A stretch of DNA of 6,507 nucleotides from Bacteroidota bacterium. Its GTDB lineage: Bacteria > Bacteroidota > Bacteroidia > Cytophagales > Cyclobacteriaceae. Below the pieces are notes generated by a model that was given only the letters and a program-made list of their open reading frames with translations, was not told where the DNA came from and searched no databases. A program made the position numbers and the translations under genes. This document shows positions 1 through 5,175 of the stretch, piece after piece (within the stretch, counting starts at the first letter, position 1; every line of letters starts with the position of its first letter). Location of the stretch: the NCBI GenBank assembly GCA_003242315.1, contig QGUY01000226.1, forward strand, positions 1-6,507, given 5' to 3'.

Positions 1-10
1 TATGAGCAAA

Positions 11-565
11 TTAAGAAAAAATCCGAAACGCTTTCGGGTCATTCACCTTAAAGCCATAGGTGCCATTGGAGTCCGTGGTCGTTCCCAACGTAGTACCCTT
101 AATCAGGATATTCACTCCAGGAAGTGGATTGCCCAATTCGTCAGTTACCCTTCCCGAAACGCCGATCAGGACGCGCAATGATCCATTCTCTTCTGCAGGC
201 AACGGTGTTTGAACAGAGATAAAAGGTGTGAGTACAATTTGCCTTCCAATGACCTTGTATGAGATATCGGGACCCAACAATTCATCCAGCACGTCAGCCA
301 GTGGCTCTCCTTCGGCATACAATGTAACCTGATCCTTGTCTCTGACCAGTTCGGGACTATATGCAAACTTGACTTTTGCCTGCTTACTGATGAGTATAAG
401 CGCGCTTTGAAAATCCACGCCTTCTACATCAATACTTATCCTTTGTTCCAGGACCGCTTGTCCCTTTCCGTCAACCGCAAAGACCATGACCGCCGAAAAG
501 GCGGAAATCAGGATTTGAAGTACGGTTATTTTCATTACAAATAGCCATCGTCTAGGTTTATTCAT
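11..565 (-). CDS. SusC/RagA-like TonB-dependent receptor, N-terminal part only; interrupted by a stop codon (possible pseudogene)
   Basis: The 184-residue product starts at an ATG. It has a basic N-terminus and hydrophobic signal sequence (about residues 5-31); a second Met at residue 11 is an alternative start. Residues about 43-113 resemble the STN (secretin/TonB N-terminal) domain, which in transducing receptors contacts a FecR-type anti-sigma factor. Residues about 134-184 match the carboxypeptidase-regulatory-like (CarboxypepD_reg) domain, with VSGRVTDELGNPLPGVNILIKG as a hallmark that I recognise in two parts (VSGRVTDELGNPLPG, VNILIKG). Full SusC-like receptors have roughly 1000 residues, adding a plug and a 22-strand beta-barrel that import large ligands across the outer membrane. 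Here the frame ends in TAA right after DPKAFRIFS, where relatives continue with a segment like FSxIGY. The gene lies downstream of the fecR-like gene on the same strand, the normal place for a regulated receptor. It may be a decayed gene, a sequencing error or a true truncation; the window ends 10 bases beyond the stop. The family call is firm, the state of the gene is not. Confidence 0.85.
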   Translation of the reverse strand: MNKPRRWLFVMKITVLQILISAFSAVMVFAVDGKGQAVLEQRISIDVEGVDFQSALILISKQAKVKFAYSPELVRDKDQVTLYAEGEPLADVLDELLGPDISYKVIGRQIVLTPFISVQTPLPAEENGSLRVLIGVSGRVTDELGNPLPGVNILIKGTTLGTTTDSNGTYGFKVNDPKAFRIFS

Positions 566-609
566 ACATTTGTCTGTTTTTGTTAATGAACTTTGGCAAA
601 AACTGGTGT

Positions 610-624
610 ATGCGTCTTACGCAT
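610..624. repeat. short perfect inverted repeat (hairpin 1) in the fecR-susC gap
   Basis: ATGCGT and ACGCAT form a perfect 6-bp stem around a 3-base CTT loop. Read on the minus strand, this hairpin comes after the larger one at 631-660 and is followed about seven bases later by TTTTT. It could therefore contribute to a terminator or attenuator between fecR and the receptor gene. The role is inference. Confidence 0.5.
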
Positions 625-630
625 CCATCA

Positions 631-660
631 GGCCGGTCGATGTTCGCACCATCGCCGGCC
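631..660. repeat. GC-rich inverted repeat (hairpin 2) in the fecR-susC gap
   Basis: The arm GGCCGGTCGATG (631-642) pairs with CATCGCCGGCC (650-660). This gives 11 base pairs with one bulged T and a 7-base loop. On the plus strand it is followed by ATTTTGTTTT, like an intrinsic terminator, but no plus-strand gene lies to its left in the window. On the minus strand it sits 56 bases after the fecR-like stop codon, so it more plausibly acts as a 3' end, attenuator or mRNA-stability element for fecR. The structure is seen directly; the function is inferred. Confidence 0.55.
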
Positions 661-715
661 ATTTTGTTTTAGTAGGCTTCTTATTCCATAGGCATTTCGT
701 TTTTTAGATTTGTTT

Positions 716-1744
716 TCAACCCGGGCTGCAAGCAGTGGCCTCGATCACGACAGCATCTTCGGTAATCGTATACCTCGCTCCCAGCGCGTTACAAATGATC
801 TTGATTTGCTCGTAAAAACCTTCCTCAGACATATCCGAAGTAAGTGTGCAGTTGGCTAACAAGTCAGGGTCATAGCGGATATCGATCCCGTAGTTCTCTT
901 CCAAAGACTGGAGAATCTCGATTACGGGTGCATTTGTATAACTATCCTTTAATGTAGGTTCCGGCAGGATCACCTCCGGCTCTTCCACAAGTTGCTTCAA
1001 TGCGACGTGCTCGCTGGGATTGTAAGTCACCTTCTGATTAGGGGAAAGTATCACACGGTTTATTGCGTCCCCAGCCTGGTCATTATCCTTTTGATTTGTA
1101 TAGACGGAAACCTTACCTGTCTTGACGGCAACCACGATCTCCTTCTGATTGCTGTAGGCACTGATCAGAAAGCTTGTGCCCAGAACTTCAGCCGTAAGTG
1201 CCTTGGTATGGACAAGGAATGGACGTTTTACATCCCTTGCGATCTCGAAGAATGCTTCACCGTCCAGAAAAATCTCCCGTCGTGCTTCTCCGAACGACTT
1301 CATTAGAGTGAGCCGACTTCCAGAAAGCAGTCTGAGCTTGCTTCCATCTGGCAGGACATGATTCGATGGCTCGGTTCCCCAATTCACAAGCTCTGCCGGC
1401 TCTGATATGGAATGGGCACGAATGGCAACCTCATCCGCAGGGGGATCCAGCGAATACCACCAATAGGCACCCGCTGTACAAAGGACAAGTACCACGGCAG
1501 CGATTCCAATCAGGCGCACACCGGTTAATCGCCGGGAAGGAGTCAGGCTCCTGTTCGATCCAATGCGCTTTTCGAGGGCGTGCCAGGAAGCATCCCTGAG
1601 CGCATCCAATTCGAATGGCGAGAAGGAAGGGACTTCAGCAGATATCCTGGCAAACCATTCGTCAACAAGCTTCCGCTCCTCTGGCGTACACTCTCCCTGC
1701 CGGTATCTCTTGAGAAGATTCCGGAATTCCTCTTGTGTGTTCAT
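716..1744 (-). CDS. FecR-family anti-sigma factor with C-terminal DUF4974-like region
   Basis: This inner-membrane regulator is expected to hold the ECF sigma factor inactive until an outer-membrane receptor signals through its STN domain. I chose the ATG at 1744 (342 residues) over a GTG two codons upstream because ATG is the commoner start and no family feature is lost. Residues 1-75 are a cytoplasmic sigma-binding region (KRYRQGECTPEERKLVDEWF is the usual opening). Residues about 77-97 form one transmembrane helix. Residues about 129-218 are the periplasmic FecR domain, with VLPDGSKLRLLSGSRL and GEAFFEIARDVKRPFLV as characteristic stretches. Residues about 268-336 resemble DUF4974, the STN-like C-terminal module of Bacteroidota FecR proteins (NAPVIEILQSLEENYGI). 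The length is typical and the frame is intact. The receptor fragment follows downstream on the same strand. The sigma gene is divergent, whereas in this phylum it usually lies upstream in the same direction. The family is clear; which sigma factor it controls is inferred from adjacency. Confidence 0.95.
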   Translation of the reverse strand: MNTQEEFRNLLKRYRQGECTPEERKLVDEWFARISAEVPSFSPFELDALRDASWHALEKRIGSNRSLTPSRRLTGVRLIGIAAVVLVLCTAGAYWWYSLDPPADEVAIRAHSISEPAELVNWGTEPSNHVLPDGSKLRLLSGSRLTLMKSFGEARREIFLDGEAFFEIARDVKRPFLVHTKALTAEVLGTSFLISAYSNQKEIVVAVKTGKVSVYTNQKDNDQAGDAINRVILSPNQKVTYNPSEHVALKQLVEEPEVILPEPTLKDSYTNAPVIEILQSLEENYGIDIRYDPDLLANCTLTSDMSEEGFYEQIKIICNALGARYTITEDAVVIEATACSPG

Positions 1745-1779
1745 GCACACTATATGACAGATGCCAACCTGATTTACCC

Positions 1780-1787
1780 CAAAGCAT
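1780..1787 (-). promoter_or_regulatory. weak candidate -7 box for the fecR-like gene
   Basis: Read on the minus strand this is ATGCTTTG, which shares the TTTG half of the Bacteroidota -7 consensus TAnnTTTG but not the TA. It lies 36 bases upstream of the fecR-like ATG. No convincing TTTG -33 box is placed ahead of it, so this is a tentative call. Confidence 0.15.
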
Positions 1788-1827
1788 TCGATAAAAAAAT
1801 GAAGCTAACGATCGCACCCAACCAAGA

Positions 1828-1857
1828 TTGATTTTAGAATAAGAACTACCTATATTG
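1828..1857 (+). promoter_or_regulatory. candidate Bacteroidota-type promoter for the ECF sigma gene
   Basis: A TTG (1828-1830) is followed after 20 bases by TATATTG (1851-1857). The spacing fits the Bacteroidota housekeeping promoter pattern, TTTG then 19-21 bases then TAnnTTTG, but the -7 box matches only partly. It would give a very short leader before the TTG start at 1882. It is the only reasonable match I found in the divergent gap. Confidence 0.3.
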
Positions 1858-1881
1858 TACTAAACCTGAACACGTACTGCG

Positions 1882-2460
1882 TTGGGCACCTATAGCCGGC
1901 ACGATGAAGAATTTCTCTTTGCCTCTATTCGTAAGGGCGACAAGCAAGCATTTGCAGAACTTTTTGACCGCTTTTGGAGCAAGGCATTCTTCATAGCCTA
2001 CAGAAAACTAAACGACCAGGAAGCGACCCAGGAAGTGGTACAAGAGGTGTTCATCACACTTTGGAACAAGCGGGAGTCGTTGTCAATTCAGAATTTCTCG
2101 TCATACCTATACGCATGTGTCAAGAATAAGTGTCTGAACTACATTGAATCAAGACTCATCGAAAAGAAGCATTGGGATTATTACAAGCAATTTATTCCCA
2201 AGTCGGACTTCGAAACAGAAAAAATGGTTTCTTACGACACATTGCTCGAGGCGATAAATACAAGCATGGAGAGCCTCCCGAAAAAGACAAGGCGCGTGTT
2301 TCAGCTGAATAGACTTGAGGGGCGCTCAATATCGGAAATTGCCAATGTGCTGAACCTTTCTGAAAAGACAATCGAATACCACCTTGCGCGTTCGCTGAAG
2401 CATCTTAAAATGCATTTGAAGGATTTTACTCTTTTGCTGGTTCTTACATTGCAGGTGTAG
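1882..2460 (+). CDS. ECF-type RNA polymerase sigma-70 factor, Bacteroidota expansion family
   Basis: The 192-residue product directs RNA polymerase to a small regulon, most likely the neighbouring receptor operon. Residues about 23-90 are the sigma-70 region 2 fold, with AFAELFDRFWSKAF and then QEVVQEVFITLWNKR, the usual core-binding region 2.1/2.2. Residues about 122-174 are region 4, with LPKKTRRVFQLNRLEG leading into the helix-turn-helix SISEIANVLNLSEKTIEYHL that reads the -35 box. The hydrophobic C-terminal tail (FTLLLVLTL) is common in this Bacteroidota subfamily. The start appears to be TTG at 1882: an in-frame TGA lies at 1867-1869, no ATG lies between them, and the first in-frame ATG is around residue 115, inside the conserved fold. 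The N-terminus then has the usual length before region 2. No Shine-Dalgarno sequence is visible, which is normal in the phylum. The gene is divergent from the fecR-like gene, its probable anti-sigma partner. Function is near certain; partner and regulon are inferred. Confidence 0.95.
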   Translation: MGTYSRHDEEFLFASIRKGDKQAFAELFDRFWSKAFFIAYRKLNDQEATQEVVQEVFITLWNKRESLSIQNFSSYLYACVKNKCLNYIESRLIEKKHWDYYKQFIPKSDFETEKMVSYDTLLEAINTSMESLPKKTRRVFQLNRLEGRSISEIANVLNLSEKTIEYHLARSLKHLKMHLKDFTLLLVLTLQV

Positions 2461-2463
2461 CCG

Positions 2464-2479
2464 CCGTAATCACGGTTTT
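2464..2479 (+). terminator. weak intrinsic-terminator-like hairpin after the sigma gene
   Basis: CCGT, a 4-base AATC loop and ACGG form a short stem followed directly by TTTT. It begins three bases after the sigma stop codon. The stem is only four base pairs, so the call is weak, but a 3' end is expected in this 59-bp convergent gap. Confidence 0.3.
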
Positions 2480-2494
2480 CCCCGGATCGACGCC

Positions 2495-2507
2495 CCCTAA
2501 TTGAGGG
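2495..2507 (-). repeat. short hairpin, copy 1 of a near-identical 3'-end motif
   Basis: On the minus strand this reads CCCTCAATTAGGG, a 4-bp stem (CCCT/AGGG) around a 5-base loop. It lies 12 bases past the permease stop codon. A copy differing at one loop base is found at 5127-5139, downstream of the other large minus-strand gene. It is probably an RNA 3'-end element; no T-run follows it. Confidence 0.4.
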
Positions 2508-2519
2508 TCTCCGACTTCC

Positions 2520-5018
2520 CTACTCGTATCGCAACGAATTGACAGGATTGACCATCGACGCCTTCAGGCTTTCGTAGCCGACGGTGAACACAGTCAACAG
2601 CGCGATAACAGCCACCCCTATTAGGCCGGTGTCCGGATTCAGCGGAACGCGATAAACGAATGTTTCAAGCAGCTTTCCGGAGGTAAAGTATGCCAGAGGT
2701 ACGGCAACCATAGCCGAAAACAGGAGCAGCTTGAGGAACATCATCAGAAGCAATCCGAGGATCTGTCCGTTGGTGGCGCCAAGCGCCTTACGGATGCCAA
2801 TCTCCTTTGTACGTTGTTCACAGATAAAGGAAGCCAGCCCAAACAATCCAATACACGTAATGAATATTGCGAGTCCGGCAAAGTTCCGCGACAAAGCCGC
2901 GATGCGCCTTTCCGCCTTGTACATTCTTCCAAACTCATCACTGACGAACCAGTAGTCGAGTCCCACACCCGGATACACTTCCTTCCACTTTTGTTCAATG
3001 AGAGCAATCTTTTCCTGGAACTTACCTTTCGGCAGTTTGATATACAGAATCCTGTCAATGGTGTGAGGAGTCGGATCAATGACAAGCGGCTCTATCGCCT
3101 GGTACGCCGATTTATACGGAAAATCCTTAACGACACCAATTACTCTCCCGTTTCGCAGCCGTTCGTAGTTGTAATCGTAATATCCATTTACGTGCGGCGC
3201 ACTCATGGTTGTACCGATAATTTCCTCCGGTGTCGTTCCCAGTGACCGCACAGCTGTCTCATTGAGTATTATCGAAGTGGAATCAGACACGTTACCCAAC
3301 TCAAAGAAGCGTCCGGCCATCAATTCAAGACCGAAGGTTGAGGGAAAGTCGTAGTCGACATTAAACGTGTTCCAATTGTATTCTTCCTCGTTGACTTCAG
3401 GAAACTTGTAGGGAGTTTGAAGAGGGCCAAAGTAATCGAGTCGTGGCAGGTGGTTGCACAGTGTCACCTGTTGCAATTCGGGATCCTGCATCACAACATT
3501 CTTGAAGGCCTGGTAGCGGCTCATATCAGCCGATCCGCCGTGACGGATGGATATGATCTGATCACCACCAGCATTTAAACGAGATCCTTGCAGGAGATCC
3601 ATCTGTCGCACCACGACTATGGTCAGAATCAACAAGAACAGCGCTACAGCGAACTGAAATCCCGTAAGGGCGGTTCGGAGTGCACGGGATCCCTTTGTAA
3701 ACGAGAACCTTCCCTTGAGCACGAGTATCGTGTTGAACCCCGAGACGAAGAAGGCCGGATAAGCGCCTGATGCGAGGCCGACAAACAGTAGCAAAAGCAC
3801 CATCATGGTAATGAGCTGGGGGTTCCATAAATCGGCGAACACTATAGCCTTTCCTGTGATACCGTTGAATATGGGCAGGAAGATGACGACGAGCAACAGC
3901 GACGCCAGAAACGCCGCAAACACCATAAGGAAGGATTCGATCATGAACTGCATGACGAGCTGTCCACGAAGGGATCCAAGCGACTTCCTCAGACCGATTT
4001 CCTTTGAACGCCGTGCAGACCTTGCCGTTGCCAGATTCATGTAATTGATACACGCCACGACTATAATCAGTACGGCGACACCGGCAAAGATGTAGATGTA
4101 AAGTATATCGCCCGATCCCTCATTTACCCATTGTACATCCTTGTCGAAGTGGATGTCTTTTACATTTCGCAAGATTATATCCACTGACCCTCCGGCCAAC
4201 TGTTCGCGTACCTGAGGGTTTTCGGCAAGTACCTCGTCTTTGAGGTCAGTCAAATATTGTCTTAGCTTCTCCTCGCTTGCGCCTTCCGTCGTCTGTATGT
4301 ACATCACCCACGGCCCGCCGGTCATGTTGTCTTCGAACTGTTCAAAGCTGCCATTGGGGCCGAAGTTGAAATACGGTTTCAGTCCATAATAATTGAGGAA
4401 ATACTTCGATCGAAATGATGTGTTTTCCGGGTAATCGCGAACCACTCCCGTAACCGTGACCAGCATTTCCGAATTCCCCGTTATATACGGATGCTTCAGG
4501 AGAACCTCCTTGCCCATGGGATCGTTGTCACCGAACAACTCGCGCGCAGCGGTCTCTGTAACGACCAGGCTGTTGGGATCCTGTAATGCGGTTTCCGGAT
4601 TTCCCTTGATCATCGGGAAATACATGACCTTGTGGATATCGGCTTCGACCCAATACAACTCTTCCGTTAACAGGATATTCTCTGAGTCTCTTTCCCTGAC
4701 ACTCGTCGGATATCCGATCCACAGGTGTTTGAAATCCTCTACTACTTCCTCCAGGTCTGCCTTCATCCGCTTGCTCCATCCGCCAGGCATAGTAGGATCG
4801 ACATTGACATTGCCCTGCGCATCTCTGATTCGTATTCCAAGCCGATACGTTTGCTCGGGCTTTGGAAAGACTGAATCATACCTTAACTCACTGTGGATGT
4901 AGAGGAAGATGAGAATGGCGCTGGCCAAGCCCACCGACAAACCCATAATGTTGATGGCGGTGTGGAGCTTTTGCTTAGAAAAGGTCCGGAGCGCCAGGAT
5001 GAGGTAGTTCCTGAACAT
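2520..5018 (-). CDS. FtsX/MacB-family ABC transporter permease, two-module type (832 aa)
   Basis: This is an inner-membrane permease of the kind that works with a MacB/LolD-like ATPase in export or mechanotransmission; the substrate is unknown. I start at the ATG at 5018 because MFRNYLILALRTFSKQKLHTAIN is the family's usual opening (seen here as MFRNYLILALRTF and KQKLHTAINIMGLSVGLA). A GTG 16 codons upstream would only add an atypical Cys-rich leader. Predicted helices are at about 22-42, 305-326, 360-382, 401-423, 451-470, 714-734, 753-777 and 796-816. Two periplasmic MacB_PCD-like domains lie at about 43-300 and 475-710. Each FtsX module carries the coupling motif: RRSKEIGLRKSLGS around residue 337 and QRTKEIGIRKALGAT around 735. 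The C-terminus VNPVNSLRYE is typical. The length fits the roughly 800-residue Bacteroidota group, and the frame is intact. No ATPase gene is in the window, so it is either an orphan or paired elsewhere. The family call is strong. Confidence 0.95.
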   Translation of the reverse strand: MFRNYLILALRTFSKQKLHTAINIMGLSVGLASAILIFLYIHSELRYDSVFPKPEQTYRLGIRIRDAQGNVNVDPTMPGGWSKRMKADLEEVVEDFKHLWIGYPTSVRERDSENILLTEELYWVEADIHKVMYFPMIKGNPETALQDPNSLVVTETAARELFGDNDPMGKEVLLKHPYITGNSEMLVTVTGVVRDYPENTSFRSKYFLNYYGLKPYFNFGPNGSFEQFEDNMTGGPWVMYIQTTEGASEEKLRQYLTDLKDEVLAENPQVREQLAGGSVDIILRNVKDIHFDKDVQWVNEGSGDILYIYIFAGVAVLIIVVACINYMNLATARSARRSKEIGLRKSLGSLRGQLVMQFMIESFLMVFAAFLASLLLVVIFLPIFNGITGKAIVFADLWNPQLITMMVLLLLFVGLASGAYPAFFVSGFNTILVLKGRFSFTKGSRALRTALTGFQFAVALFLLILTIVVVRQMDLLQGSRLNAGGDQIISIRHGGSADMSRYQAFKNVVMQDPELQQVTLCNHLPRLDYFGPLQTPYKFPEVNEEEYNWNTFNVDYDFPSTFGLELMAGRFFELGNVSDSTSIILNETAVRSLGTTPEEIIGTTMSAPHVNGYYDYNYERLRNGRVIGVVKDFPYKSAYQAIEPLVIDPTPHTIDRILYIKLPKGKFQEKIALIEQKWKEVYPGVGLDYWFVSDEFGRMYKAERRIAALSRNFAGLAIFITCIGLFGLASFICEQRTKEIGIRKALGATNGQILGLLLMMFLKLLLFSAMVAVPLAYFTSGKLLETFVYRVPLNPDTGLIGVAVIALLTVFTVGYESLKASMVNPVNSLRYE

Positions 5019-5076
5019 AAGTTTCTGGCTATCACTTGGAGCTCGGCAATTGTTGCACCACAACACAACGTCGGCT

Positions 5077-5084
5077 TAAAAATA
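5077..5084 (-). promoter_or_regulatory. weak candidate -7 box for the permease gene
   Basis: On the minus strand this reads TATTTTTA, matching five of the six fixed bases of the Bacteroidota TAnnTTTG box, 58 bases upstream of the permease ATG. I see no TTTG at the expected -33 spacing, so it may simply be an AT-rich stretch. Confidence 0.2.
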
Positions 5085-5126
5085 CCGAAACCGGTGGCAG
5101 CAGTTGCGCCGTTTCGCAGCAACAAT

Positions 5127-5139
5127 CCCTGATTGAGGG
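5127..5139 (-). repeat. short hairpin, copy 2 of a near-identical 3'-end motif
   Basis: On the minus strand this reads CCCTCAATCAGGG, with the same 4-bp stem as the copy at 2495-2507 and one loop base changed. The stem can be extended outward (ATCCCT against AGGGGAT with one bulge). It lies 36 bases past the stop codon of the VCBS-repeat gene. Confidence 0.4.
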
Positions 5140-5150
5140 GATGTGATGTA

Positions 5151-5164
5151 GTTCGGTTGCGAAC
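5151..5164. repeat. perfect small inverted repeat in the VCBS-permease gap
   Basis: GTTCG and CGAAC form a perfect 5-bp stem with a GTTG loop, 11 bases after the VCBS gene stop codon on the minus strand. With the hairpin at 5127-5139 and the palindrome CCGCTAGCGG at 5173-5182, which spans the stop codon, it forms a cluster of potential structure. It may mark the 3' end of the VCBS transcript. No T-run follows it. Confidence 0.35.
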
Positions 5165-5175
5165 GTGAGTGACCG

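Noticed and set aside
992..1831. Several plus-strand open frames antisense to the fecR-like gene
   Set aside because: They have no recognisable domains and mirror the coding strand of an intact, well-recognised gene.
2814..3245. A 143-codon plus-strand open frame antisense to the permease
   Set aside because: It has no recognisable motif or promoter and lies wholly within the coding region of the permease.
3562..4053. A 163-codon minus-strand open frame inside the permease gene
   Set aside because: It overlaps the permease in another frame, is rich in Arg/His/Gly/Pro without domain character, and the permease frame encodes clear FtsX motifs across the same stretch.
4456..4902. A 148-codon plus-strand open frame antisense to the permease N-terminal part
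   Set aside because: Its Ser/Arg-rich composition is that expected from the antisense of a coding frame, and it contains no family signature.
5019..5066. A 16-codon upstream extension of the permease from a GTG
   Set aside because: The added residues are Cys-rich and unlike relatives, while the ATG at 5018 matches the usual family opening exactly.
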